This document shows, one piece after another, positions 35,138 to 43,403 of a stretch of DNA of 64,000 bases. The stretch comes from Enterococcus_E cecorum_B. Its GTDB lineage: Bacteria > Bacillota > Bacilli > Lactobacillales > Enterococcaceae. The stretch is taken from the NCBI GenBank assembly GCA_946499615.1, contig CAMMST010000002.1:1-64000 (forward strand), in the 5' to 3' direction. Made by a program: the position numbers and the translations under genes. The notes under the pieces were generated by a model. The model ran no database searches and had not been told where the DNA came from. It worked only from the letters and a program-made list of their open reading frames with translations. Each line of letters starts with the position of its first letter. Position 1 is the first letter of the stretch.

Positions 35138-36511
35138 ATGATTGAAATCTTAACGTTTCTTGTACTATCTGTGGTTTTCGAGTTTATTTGGATCAATGCT
35201 TTTTATGGCATTTCAAAAGTAAGATTTTCTAATAAAACACTTTTTCAAATCTTGATTATCTATATGGTGATGATGCTAAGTTTAACGGAAATATCAATAC
35301 TATTCAATATCGGATATATCCAACTTTTAGGAATATGTACTTTCCCAATGATTACCTTTATTTTTCAATTCAAGAGTGCATATCGTAGAATACATCATGT
35401 CTCTTTTAAATTTTTTTACAGCTTCTATAGTTTTACGCTAGCTTTTTTACTCTTTTGGCTTTATAGCTGGGCGGTAAATACCGTTTTGGATAGTCTACAC
35501 TTAAGTTTTGACTTTACTTATATACGAGCGCTCACCATTTCGCTGCTCAGTAGTGTATTAACTGTTTTGACACATTATTGGATTATTTTAGTCACTCCTA
35601 CAAAAATTTATGTGTCGCATCCAATCATTCGAAAAAATATCAAAGAAGTAAATATTTTTCTACTCATTGTTTATCTAGCTGTCACCTTTGCCTACATGAA
35701 TGAAGTCTATATTGCTAAAGATGGAATTAGTGAACCGGTGAAATACATGATGTTTCTTTTTGTTTCAATTTTGATTATCTTATTTTTCTATTTAACATTT
35801 AAATCTCAGCTTGCTGCAAAAGAAGAAATTAATCAGTTGCAGAAAACTCAGTTGGATAATTTAGCGGTTTATACAGAAGAAATTGAAAAAATGTATCAAA
35901 CACTGCGAGGCTTTAGACATGATTATCAGAACGTATTATTGAGTTTGCAAGAAAGTATTGATAGTGAGGATATTGAGCAGATTAAGCAAGTCTATCATGA
36001 TATTTTAGCTTCAGCAGATGTTCGTTTAGTCAGACAGATTGAGTCTACTAATGTCAATGAATTGGCGAATATTCATGATTCTGCAGTTAAGAGTGTAATG
36101 TTTTGGAAGATTACACAAGCAAGAGATCGTAAAGTGGCTGTTGATGTTGAAATTAAGGAAGAACTCCCTCAATTATGGATGTCTAGTTTGCATTTTATTC
36201 GCATTTTTTCAATTTTAATGGATAATGCGATAGAAGAAGCGAAACGCACAGATACACCCAAAATTTCTATTGCCCTATTTGTAAATCAGGGAGACATTAT
36301 TTTTACCCTTAGCAATAGCACTTTGCTTGATTCAATTCATTTTAATCTATTACAGAAGCCAGGTTATACAACTAAAGGAAGAAATAGAGGAATTGGGTTG
36401 AGTAATGTCAATGAAATTTTAAGTCAATATAGCAATTGTTATCTCGAAACAGAGTTAGAGAACCGCATATTTACACAAAGATTAGTGATGGAAGGAATAG
36501 AAGAAGATTGA
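35138..36511 (+). CDS. AgrC/FsrC/ComD-like sensor histidine kinase
   Basis: A 457-residue kinase with six or seven transmembrane helices in the first 220 residues, a coiled linker and a GHKL kinase domain. The phosphorylated histidine is near residue 261 in RGFRHDYQNVLLSLQ (HPK10 type). The N box is LMDNAIEEAKR and the G box GIGLSNVNEIL. Such kinases sense peptide pheromones. A TAGGGAGG site precedes the ATG. It overlaps the regulator gene by 4 bp. No AgrB/AgrD-type or double-glycine peptide gene is next to it. Confidence 0.88.
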   Translation: MIEILTFLVLSVVFEFIWINAFYGISKVRFSNKTLFQILIIYMVMMLSLTEISILFNIGYIQLLGICTFPMITFIFQFKSAYRRIHHVSFKFFYSFYSFTLAFLLFWLYSWAVNTVLDSLHLSFDFTYIRALTISLLSSVLTVLTHYWIILVTPTKIYVSHPIIRKNIKEVNIFLLIVYLAVTFAYMNEVYIAKDGISEPVKYMMFLFVSILIILFFYLTFKSQLAAKEEINQLQKTQLDNLAVYTEEIEKMYQTLRGFRHDYQNVLLSLQESIDSEDIEQIKQVYHDILASADVRLVRQIESTNVNELANIHDSAVKSVMFWKITQARDRKVAVDVEIKEELPQLWMSSLHFIRIFSILMDNAIEEAKRTDTPKISIALFVNQGDIIFTLSNSTLLDSIHFNLLQKPGYTTKGRNRGIGLSNVNEILSQYSNCYLETELENRIFTQRLVMEGIEED

Positions 36512-37224
36512 AAGTATTCGTATTAGAGGATAATCTGATGCAGCGCCAACGTTTAGTACGTATTATTGAAGCATATGCGCAACAAAAGAAGATGAATATT
36601 GAGGTCCTAGATACAGCTAAAGTGAGTGAATTAATCCAGAATATCGAATCTGAAAGTTTTGATCAGCTTTATTTCTTGGATATCGATATCAAAAATGAAA
36701 GCAAAAAAGGTTTAGAAATTGCTCAAGAGATAAGAAAGCTAGATAATCGCGGTACAATTGTATTTGTGACTACCCATTCTGAATTCGCTCCAATTACCTA
36801 TAAGTACAAAGTGAGTGCGTTAGATTTCATTGATAAGAGTGATCCTGAAATGATTCAAAGAGTAGAGGAAGCTTTACAATACGTTTATGAAAAGTATGAT
36901 ATGTCTGATGCTGAAGATGATTTTATCCTAGAATTACCCAAGAGAACGATTAGGCTCCCGTTTAATGATATCTATTTTTTTGAAACAATCGCAAATCATA
37001 GAATTAAGCTGATTTCTAAAAATAGAATATTAGAATTTTATGGTAGTTTAAAAGAGATTGAAAAAATGGATGAGCGGTTGTTTAGGTGTCATAATAGTGT
37101 GTTAATTAATTTGAATAATGTAATCGAGGTTAGTCGTCAGGATGGCTGTGCGTATTTTGAAAATGGTATTTCTTGTCCAGTAGCGAGGAAAAATTTTAGA
37201 AGTTTACGTGAAAAAATAAAATAG
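36508..37224 (+). CDS. LytTR-family response regulator (AgrA/FsrA-like)
   Basis: An N-terminal receiver (KVFVLEDNLMQRQRL; phosphorylated Asp near residue 58 in YFLDIDI; conserved Lys in DFIDKSDPE) is joined to a LytTR DNA-binding domain (about 145-238, with IYFFETIANHRIKLIS and FRCHNSVLINLNNV). A TTG at 36508 that overlaps the kinase stop codon (TTGA) gives the correct N-terminus; longer upstream translation runs inside the kinase gene. It forms the output of the kinase upstream. Its likely target is the paired repeats near 35034 and 37345. Confidence 0.88.
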   Translation: MKVFVLEDNLMQRQRLVRIIEAYAQQKKMNIEVLDTAKVSELIQNIESESFDQLYFLDIDIKNESKKGLEIAQEIRKLDNRGTIVFVTTHSEFAPITYKYKVSALDFIDKSDPEMIQRVEEALQYVYEKYDMSDAEDDFILELPKRTIRLPFNDIYFFETIANHRIKLISKNRILEFYGSLKEIEKMDERLFRCHNSVLINLNNVIEVSRQDGCAYFENGISCPVARKNFRSLREKIK

Positions 37225-37230
37225 AATATG

Positions 37231-37277
37231 ATTTCCTATATTTAAAGAATTAGATGCTTTAAATATGGGATTTTTTT
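37231..37277 (+). terminator. Terminator of the kinase-regulator operon
   Basis: A stem of about 13 bp (CTATATTTAAAG at 37236-37246 region with CTTTAAATATGGG at 37257-37269) is followed by seven T residues. Confidence 0.75.
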
Positions 37278-37344
37278 AATACAACTATCTTATTCATAGT
37301 TATAACTATATAAGACTATTTTACACCAGGGTAAATGGGCAATG

Positions 37345-37373
37345 TAGGGATAAAAATAAACCAGTTAGGTAAT
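37345..37373 (+). promoter_or_regulatory. LytTR-type direct repeat upstream of the CPBP protease gene
   Basis: TAGGGATA (37345-37352) and TAGGTAAT (37366-37373) are separated by 13 bp, the same spacing as upstream of the kinase gene; the second half-site is identical to the first half-site there. A related CAGGGTAA lies at 37327. TATAGT-like -10 candidates follow near 37407-37417. This suggests the CPBP gene is a target of the adjacent response regulator (inference). Confidence 0.55.
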
Positions 37374-37452
37374 TAGTGTATAAAAAATTTAGCTATGGGT
37401 TAAATTATAGATATAGTTCGCATAGGGATATCAAAAAATGAAAAGAGGAGTT

Positions 37453-38076
37453 ATGAATTTGCAAAAAGTAAAAAATGTATTATTGATTTTAGGACTGACA
37501 ATTTTAGTTAGCTTTACTAACTTTGAGGTGTATTTTAATTTAAGTTCCAAAGAATTAGGAAATCAACAGTTTAAATGGTTGGCGATTGATGGTGTATTTG
37601 CAATATTGATTGTGTCTTTAACCTATTTGATTTACAAAAGAGTAAGAAAAAAAGATAAAGATGTATTAATTAAAAATAAGCTGTTAATGACACTAGGCTT
37701 TACACTTTTAGCAGTAGGAATCAATTATCTATATGGTTTATTTATTGACACGACTGCAAATCAAAATTTGGTTAATGAAATGAGAATGCAAGCACCGATA
37801 CTAGCTGCTTTTCAAGTTCGATTATTTGCACCGATTATTGAAGAGATGATTTGGCGCGGTATATTCATGAATATATTCTTCATGAAAAACACAGCTATTT
37901 CGAAATTTTGTCAGGTATTCACCTCGGGATTATTTTTTGGATTTTTACATACGTACAGTATTAATTTTGAGTTACTGATATATAGTATTATCGGTTGGAT
38001 TTTAGCGAGTACCTATTATTTTACTAAAGATATTCGTTGCCCGATTATTGTGCATTTAGCTTTAAATAATATGTAA
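37453..38076 (+). CDS. CPBP (CAAX/Abi) family intramembrane metalloprotease
   Basis: A polytopic membrane protein with the three CPBP motifs: EEMIWRGIF (motif 1, paired glutamates plus arginine), FGFLHTY (motif 2) and a C-terminal HLALNN (motif 3). In lactic acid bacteria such proteins are often bacteriocin self-immunity factors (PlnI, PlnL and SkkI types); others process peptides. ATG 37438, ATG 37453 and TTG 37459 are all in frame with AGAGGAG at 37444-37450, so the exact start is uncertain. It lies just downstream of the Agr-like pair. Confidence 0.82.
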   Translation: MNLQKVKNVLLILGLTILVSFTNFEVYFNLSSKELGNQQFKWLAIDGVFAILIVSLTYLIYKRVRKKDKDVLIKNKLLMTLGFTLLAVGINYLYGLFIDTTANQNLVNEMRMQAPILAAFQVRLFAPIIEEMIWRGIFMNIFFMKNTAISKFCQVFTSGLFFGFLHTYSINFELLIYSIIGWILASTYYFTKDIRCPIIVHLALNNM

Positions 38077-38236
38077 GAATACAAAATCAGCCCTTAGTCC
38101 CATGAAGAAAACGCTTATAAATGTTATGATTATATCAGTAAGTGAATTTGTTAATAAGTGATAAAGCTAAATTGTCAGAGGGCTTACTAACTATATTACA
38201 TAACTTATTTAGAAAATGAAGGTGAGATGATTGTTT

Positions 38237-38572
38237 ATGCGAGCAAGGGATAAAACAGGAAAAATAGTTGAAATCTGGCAAATTAGTCGCAAAGGGCCTC
38301 AACCAACTTGGGTAAAAGAAGCGTTTGCGAAAAACTATTTGGTTTGGATAGACAACCATCTGCGAATTTTATTGGCAGGTATCTCACCTTCCGTTAGTCA
38401 AAATATCAAAGAAGGGGCAACTGGTTCACTTGGCGGTGGTGGATTCTTAGGTTATTCGATGTATACGTTAGGTTTTCCAGGCGATGTCATAGATATAACT
38501 AATCGGAAAGTACTCTCCCCAAAACAGTTTGCGAAAAGTTACCAAGTCATTAGCGAGCAGGATATGACCTAA
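38237..38572 (+). CDS. Small hypothetical protein
   Basis: Not assigned to a named family. The 111-residue product begins MRARDKTGKIVEIWQISRKG, has a patch PTWVKEAFAKNYLVWIDNHL and a Gly-rich segment (GSLGGGGFLGYSMYTLG) in the middle. There is no signal peptide or clear membrane helix. GGTGAG lies 10 bp before ATG 38237; TTG 38231 is also in frame. The opening recalls small proteins of Enterococcus prophages and plasmids, but this is memory of a pattern, not a match. Confidence 0.6.
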   Translation: MRARDKTGKIVEIWQISRKGPQPTWVKEAFAKNYLVWIDNHLRILLAGISPSVSQNIKEGATGSLGGGGFLGYSMYTLGFPGDVIDITNRKVLSPKQFAKSYQVISEQDMT

Positions 38573-38609
38573 AATATACATGGAATTTTTTAGGTTATTA
38601 TAAATAGGC

Positions 38610-38924
38610 ATGAGAAAAAATGTTCAAATTGGAGATGTTGTTAGGATGAATGATGTTTTACATGTTCGACAATACAAAATTATTTTGGCTGAAAGTGTTC
38701 CAGAATTAGCATTGGCTGAGTTGAGTGAATTTGGTACTTGGTTAAATCCTTTACCTAGACATTATGTACTCATTTTAAAGTCAAATGAATTACCAATTGC
38801 TGATCCGGTTGTTTTTGAAAAAGAATTTAAAGCAAAAACCGCTCTTAGCGATAAGGATGTAACGATTGAAGCAACGTTTGGTCCGTTCACTTTGCAAAGA
38901 GCAGCGGATACAAAATGGTTCTAA
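38610..38924 (+). CDS. Small hypothetical protein
   Basis: Not recognised. The 104-residue product is soluble, with no signal peptide, and opens RKNVQIGDVVRMNDVLHVRQ. The middle (ELALAELSEFGTWLNPLP) and end (ATFGPFTLQRAADTKWF) show no catalytic motif I can name. The ribosome site is weak. It lies 37 bp past the previous small gene and 21 bp before the next, so the three may form one unit. Confidence 0.55.
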   Translation: MRKNVQIGDVVRMNDVLHVRQYKIILAESVPELALAELSEFGTWLNPLPRHYVLILKSNELPIADPVVFEKEFKAKTALSDKDVTIEATFGPFTLQRAADTKWF

Positions 38925-38945
38925 TATTGAAAGAAGGCATGAAAA

Positions 38946-39146
38946 ATGTTTGAAACGATTGCAGGGATTGTATTATTGTTATTAGGCTGTTATCAACTAT
39001 ATGCAACACGAAATGTATTTGTTTACACGAAAAAGCATGGGAATAAAAGCACCTCAGCTTTCCTACCACTTGGTTTATACAGTGGCGGTTTGATGGGCAT
39101 TGTTTTTCTTTGCTTTGGTGTTGCGCTTACTTTCCATTTAATTTAA
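38946..39146 (+). CDS. Small two-helix membrane protein
   Basis: A 66-residue protein with one hydrophobic helix at about 3-20 (ETIAGIVLLLLGCYQLY), a charged loop (TKKHGNKSTSAF) and a second helix at about 42-65. GAAAGAAGG precedes the ATG at good spacing, and a terminator follows at once, which supports it being real. Function unknown. Confidence 0.6.
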   Translation: MFETIAGIVLLLLGCYQLYATRNVFVYTKKHGNKSTSAFLPLGLYSGGLMGIVFLCFGVALTFHLI

Positions 39147-39152
39147 CAAAAG

Positions 39153-39202
39153 TAAAAACATATCTTTGCTGTTTAAAGATGCAGTAGAGATATGTTTTTT
39201 TG
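39153..39202 (+). terminator. Terminator of the small-protein cluster
   Basis: AACATATCT (39157-39165) pairs with AGATATGTT (39188-39196), and a T-run follows. Confidence 0.75.
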
Positions 39203-39252
39203 TACAAATTTGAGAGTAAATAATAGGAAATAAACAAAAATAACCTTCATAG

Positions 39253-40206
39253 TTAAAATTGTTTATTCGCTTCAATCCCATCATATAAATGAATTAATAC
39301 TGTCTCCAAAGTTGGTTCATCTATTTGTAAGCTGAGCACTTCATTATTTTTCATTAATTCATCTATTAAATCTACTAAGTTATCTTCTTTTGTTAATCTT
39401 ACTTTATATTTATTATTATTTAGTCTATCTACCGAATAATGTTTCGATATAACCATCTGAGTTTCTTCACATATTTCAATGGTAACCTCTTGAGTTTGTC
39501 CAGAATCATTAATTAAATTTTTTAAAGAACCATCATAGAATAGTTCACCTTTATTGATAATCAACACTCTATCAACCAGTTTTTCTATATCCGATAAATC
39601 ATGTGAAGTAATAAAAATTGTAGTTCCAAATTCTTTATTAATAGATTTTATAACTTTATGTATATTTTCTTTTGCTTTTATATCTAAACCAATAGTTGGT
39701 TCATCTAAAAAAACTAAAGACGGTCTATGAAGAAAAGTTGCTAGTAGTTCACACTTTGTTTTTTGACCTAGACTAAGATGCCTAACAGGTATTTTTTCGA
39801 TACCATTCATATTTAATAATTCAGATAACTGATTAAATGTATCCCAAAATTGTTCTTTGGGTATGTTATAAATCTGTTTTAACATAAAATAAGTATCCAT
39901 TGCAGGAAGATCCCACTCCAATTGTGATCTTTGTCCAAACATGACCCCAATATTTTTGACATAATGTTTTCTGTTTTTGTATGGTTCAACCCCGTCGACT
40001 TTGACGATTCCATTATCTGGTTTTAAAATCCCTGATAGAATTTTAATAGTTGTACTTTTTCCGGCACCATTTAATCCTAAATACCCTACTATTTCGCCTT
40101 TTTCCAATTCAAAAGAAATATTTTTAAGTGCTTGTACTTTATCAACTTTCCCCCTATTTTTTCTAATAAATGTTTTATTTAGATTATTTACATAGATATG
40201 TCCCAT
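39253..40206 (-). CDS. ABC transporter ATP-binding protein (ABC-2 exporter)
   Basis: A 317-residue ATPase with Walker A GLNGAGKSTT (about 43-52), a Q-loop region in MFGQRSQLEWDLP, signature LSLGQKTKCEL, Walker B LVFLDEPTIGLD and the switch histidine in ITSHDL. The FGQRSQLEWDLP segment is typical of ATPases that partner ABC-2 permeases of the DUF990/YbbL-like group. It is the last gene of a three-gene minus-strand operon, 15 bp after its permease. Composition is more AT-rich than the flanking core genes. Confidence 0.88.
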   Translation of the reverse strand: MGHIYVNNLNKTFIRKNRGKVDKVQALKNISFELEKGEIVGYLGLNGAGKSTTIKILSGILKPDNGIVKVDGVEPYKNRKHYVKNIGVMFGQRSQLEWDLPAMDTYFMLKQIYNIPKEQFWDTFNQLSELLNMNGIEKIPVRHLSLGQKTKCELLATFLHRPSLVFLDEPTIGLDIKAKENIHKVIKSINKEFGTTIFITSHDLSDIEKLVDRVLIINKGELFYDGSLKNLINDSGQTQEVTIEICEETQMVISKHYSVDRLNNNKYKVRLTKEDNLVDLIDELMKNNEVLSLQIDEPTLETVLIHLYDGIEANKQF

Positions 40207-40221
40207 AATTCATTTACCTTT

Positions 40222-41007
40222 CTAATTTCCTGAAGATGAGTATTTACGTTCTAGATGCTTGAATAATATTATCGATATAACATAAAATAATATTCCTACA
40301 ATAGGACTGATGGCAAGTATTAAGGACGCGCCTTCTGATTTCTTTAACGTGAAAATTACTGGATAATAAGAAATCAATGATACAGGTAAAATATAGGTAA
40401 AGAAGTTTTGAATCGCTTTTGGAAATGAATCCTTAGGGTACTGCATCATTGAAACACTTCCTTGAACAAAAATACTTGTAAACTCCATAAATTGATTAAA
40501 TATAAAAGTTAAGGAGGCAACTAACACATATATTCCACCATACAAAAAACATCCACACACAGTAACAAAAGGTATATAAAAAAACAATAAGTACCAGTTA
40601 TCAGGAGAAATATTGGTGACTATTCCAAAAATAAGAACGAGTAATGCAATTGCTAATCGGCCAAACCTGATAGGCTGGAAATTAAAGGCTGAAATTTGTA
40701 AAATAGTCGAATAGGGACGTAATAAATATCTATCATATTCTCCTCCTCGAATAAGACTTTCCATATTTGTCTCAAATCCTCTGAAAAAAACTTCTGCAAA
40801 AGAAAATGAAAAATTAACAATTCCATATATTAAAAAAGTTTCTGATACTGACCATTTATTCAATGAACCAAAAGTATGAAATAGAGCAATCATCCCTAAT
40901 AGTTCAAAAAACATAACGAGAATTTGATTTAAAATACCAACAATAAAATCTACTTTATACTGTAAATAGGCCTTAAATATTAATTTAACAATTGTAAAAT
41001 ATTTCAT
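40222..41007 (-). CDS. ABC-2 type permease (second subunit)
   Basis: A 261-residue protein with six hydrophobic helices and the motif RGGEYDRYLLRPYS, diagnostic of the ABC-2 permease family PF06182 (ABC2_membrane_6). These form heterodimers with a related permease and the adjacent ATPase. Substrates of characterised relatives include cationic dyes and peptides; nothing here fixes the substrate. GGAGGG precedes the ATG. It lies 9 bp after the other permease. Confidence 0.85.
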   Translation of the reverse strand: MKYFTIVKLIFKAYLQYKVDFIVGILNQILVMFFELLGMIALFHTFGSLNKWSVSETFLIYGIVNFSFSFAEVFFRGFETNMESLIRGGEYDRYLLRPYSTILQISAFNFQPIRFGRLAIALLVLIFGIVTNISPDNWYLLFFYIPFVTVCGCFLYGGIYVLVASLTFIFNQFMEFTSIFVQGSVSMMQYPKDSFPKAIQNFFTYILPVSLISYYPVIFTLKKSEGASLILAISPIVGILFYVISIILFKHLERKYSSSGN

Positions 41008-41016
41008 AATTTATAA

Positions 41017-41826
41017 TTACCCTCCATTTAGCTCGATTTTTCCTTCAATATCTTTATAAATTATGTAATTAATTGTGTAAAAAATAATTATCCACATTAT
41101 CTGTATAAAGATTCCAACAATTCCTGTATTCATATCGTATACTCCATTAAAAATTTGTGCAGGTAGGTCAACAATGTATTTAAATGGCTGAAGGTTCAAA
41201 CCACCTAAAATCCATTTTGGAAAGAAGCTTAATGGAATAACCATTCCAGAAAGTATATATGCGACAGAACCTATTGTACTTACAAAATTTGTAATAGAAG
41301 TAAAATAAAAAGCTAAACAATACATAGAAGTTGTTATAAGTGTACTTAGTTGAATAGCAAGGAAAATAGCGACAATAAAAAGTAAAAAATGCATTGTATT
41401 AGGTAAATTTAGCTCTAGGCCCATATTTGGAAAAAGAAGGGATAGTATCAAGGATAGCAAAAAAATCGGTATTCCACGTGAGAGCATTCCTACCAATTTC
41501 CAAGATAGTGTTTTTGAAAAAATAAGATTAAAAATACTTGTTGGCTTTATAAGGTCTAGCGCGATAGTTCCTTTTCTGATACTATCAAAATCTGCTCTAT
41601 TAACCGTCCAAGGTACAATCCCAAATAATATTTGCGTTAACCAAATATACGTTGTTGTTTGAAATTCGTTCATTGGCGAGGATTGTACATTGCTACCAAC
41701 AAATGCAATTAAGACATAATTTTTAAAAATTGCAAAAAATGTTTGAGTTATAATTCCCGAAATAATAGTAATCTTATACATTCTTGCAAGCTTAATTTGC
41801 TTTATAATTTGACTTATTAAAATCAA
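41017..41826 (-). CDS. ABC-2 type permease (first subunit)
   Basis: A 269-residue six-helix permease. RADFDSIRKGTIALDLIKPTS corresponds to the R-G-x-x-x-x-x-L-x-x-P signature of this permease family. It is the first gene of the operon. The frame starts at TTG 41826 behind AGGAG; an internal ATG about 16 codons in is the alternative. No regulator or immunity gene is adjacent. Confidence 0.83.
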   Translation of the reverse strand: MILISQIIKQIKLARMYKITIISGIITQTFFAIFKNYVLIAFVGSNVQSSPMNEFQTTTYIWLTQILFGIVPWTVNRADFDSIRKGTIALDLIKPTSIFNLIFSKTLSWKLVGMLSRGIPIFLLSLILSLLFPNMGLELNLPNTMHFLLFIVAIFLAIQLSTLITTSMYCLAFYFTSITNFVSTIGSVAYILSGMVIPLSFFPKWILGGLNLQPFKYIVDLPAQIFNGVYDMNTGIVGIFIQIMWIIIFYTINYIIYKDIEGKIELNGG

Positions 41827-42227
41827 AAGTTTTTTCTCCTAACGTAATTTTTTACAAAACACATTTTTTCCATTTATCTAACATACTTTTATCATTAATT
41901 ATAGAAATGAGGTAATTGACGTTCTTCAATCATATCAGAATACAACATTTATTTCTATCATCTAAATGCATATTTTTTTTCAGCGGATAGAAGACATTGC
42001 TTTCAGATAAAATTTTATGAGATTTCTTGCTTTAAATATGAGTATGTGATTAATCATTTTTACAAACTCAGTCAAGATATTTTCAGTTAAATGTTATAGC
42101 TACTTTAAATTATTGTGATTTAGAGTAGTTTTTTTGTATCTAAAATAGCGAACAAATTTTCGTTTAAAATGTGACTTTTGCTATTATTAATGGTACAATG
42201 AAAGAAAAAATTGAAGGAAAAAGAAGA
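41827..42227. other. 400-bp intergenic region with an orphan terminator
   Basis: A very AT-rich, gene-free stretch between the ABC operon and the yhaO-like gene. I see no credible ORF. A plus-strand hairpin followed by seven T residues (about 42103-42135) looks like a terminator but has no plus-strand gene in front of it. A TTGACG at 41916-41921 could be a -35 box, but no good -10 follows at standard spacing. A small RNA or a decayed gene is possible. Confidence 0.4.
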
Positions 42228-43400
42228 ATGGTTCGTTTTTTACATTGTGCGGATTTGCATTTGGATCGTAGCTTTGAAGGAATGCCACAATTGAGCAAAT
42301 GGCAGCAATCGTTACTTACAGTGAATCAAGAAGTGTGGCAAAGAATAGTTGATTTAGCGATTGAAAAGCAAGTGGATTTTGTTCTTTTAGCAGGAGATAC
42401 GTTCCATCAGAATCAGCCAAGTTTATATATTCAAAATATTTTTTGTCAGGCGCTGCAACGACTTGAAAAAGAAGGAATTGCGGTCGTGATGTGTTTTGGC
42501 AATCATGATTATTACACCCCACAGCGTTATTGGTTTGACTTTCCGGAAAATGTTCATTTATTTACCGAAGAAGCAGTCTCGACTATGACGTTGACAACCA
42601 AGTCAAATGAACGTGTGGCTTTTAGTGGCTTTAGTTATTGTCAGCCGTGGATTGAAGCAAGAAAGGATGTCGAGTTTCCGTATAAAGCGGTGGATTGTGA
42701 TTATCATATTGGCCTTTATCACGGACAACAGGCAGGCAAATATGCACCTTTTCAAATTTCGGAATTAGTAAGTAAGGGCTATGATTATTGGGCATTGGGG
42801 CATATTCATGTACCGGCGATTTTAAATGAGCAGCCGGCCATCGTGTATCCAGGTACGCCACAAGGACATACGAAAAAAGAAGTAGCTACAGGTGTGATGT
42901 TAGTCGAATTAACGCCTCAAAGTTGTCATTTCACGCCCGCTCATGTTGCGAGTCTTCGTTTTGGTCAAGTGGATTATCCTATGCCTGTTCAAAGTCAACG
43001 TACCCAAGTGTTGGCTGATTTAATGGCAAAACTTTCAGCAGTATCACCAGGCTTTTATCAACTTCATTGGCAGCATTTATCAGAGCAACAGTTACTAGAA
43101 TATTCAGCTGCCACTCGCTTGGAAATACTAGATTATTTAAATGCGCAATTACAGCGTGCCCAAAAATATGTCTTTGTTTATGAAATAGTAATCGACCATG
43201 AAGAACAAAAGACGAGTCCTGCTATTTTGCCTTCTATGCTTTCAAGTCAAGCCTTTGCCTCAGAAGTCTTGGCGAAACAGTTAACGGAGGAATTAGCGAA
43301 AAACGGGCTATTAGGTTTTGTTTCTTTAGAAGAATTGATTCCAGAAGTGATGAGACAGGCACAAGAAAATTTAGGTTATGGAGCAGAAGAAAAGGAATAA
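42228..43400 (+). CDS. yhaO: YhaO-like DNA repair metallophosphoesterase (SbcD family)
   Basis: The metallophosphoesterase motifs are in order: CADLHLDRSF, LLAGDTFHQN, CFGNHDYY, LYHGQQ and ALGHIHVP. Length (about 390) and pairing with a large coiled-coil ATPase (4 bp apart) match Bacillus YhaO-YhaN, an SbcD/SbcC- or Mre11/Rad50-like nuclease pair for DNA ends. The frame opens upstream, but GAAGGA before ATG 42228 and the family N-terminus MVRFLHCADLHLD decide the start. Confidence 0.9.
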   Translation: MVRFLHCADLHLDRSFEGMPQLSKWQQSLLTVNQEVWQRIVDLAIEKQVDFVLLAGDTFHQNQPSLYIQNIFCQALQRLEKEGIAVVMCFGNHDYYTPQRYWFDFPENVHLFTEEAVSTMTLTTKSNERVAFSGFSYCQPWIEARKDVEFPYKAVDCDYHIGLYHGQQAGKYAPFQISELVSKGYDYWALGHIHVPAILNEQPAIVYPGTPQGHTKKEVATGVMLVELTPQSCHFTPAHVASLRFGQVDYPMPVQSQRTQVLADLMAKLSAVSPGFYQLHWQHLSEQQLLEYSAATRLEILDYLNAQLQRAQKYVFVYEIVIDHEEQKTSPAILPSMLSSQAFASEVLAKQLTEELAKNGLLGFVSLEELIPEVMRQAQENLGYGAEEKE

Positions 43401-43403
43401 CAG

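Noticed and set aside
38102..38161. Possible 19-residue peptide (starts MKKTLINVMI) after the CPBP gene, considered as pheromone precursor
   Set aside because: No ribosome site and no leader or cleavage motif; length and composition are expected by chance in AT-rich spacer.
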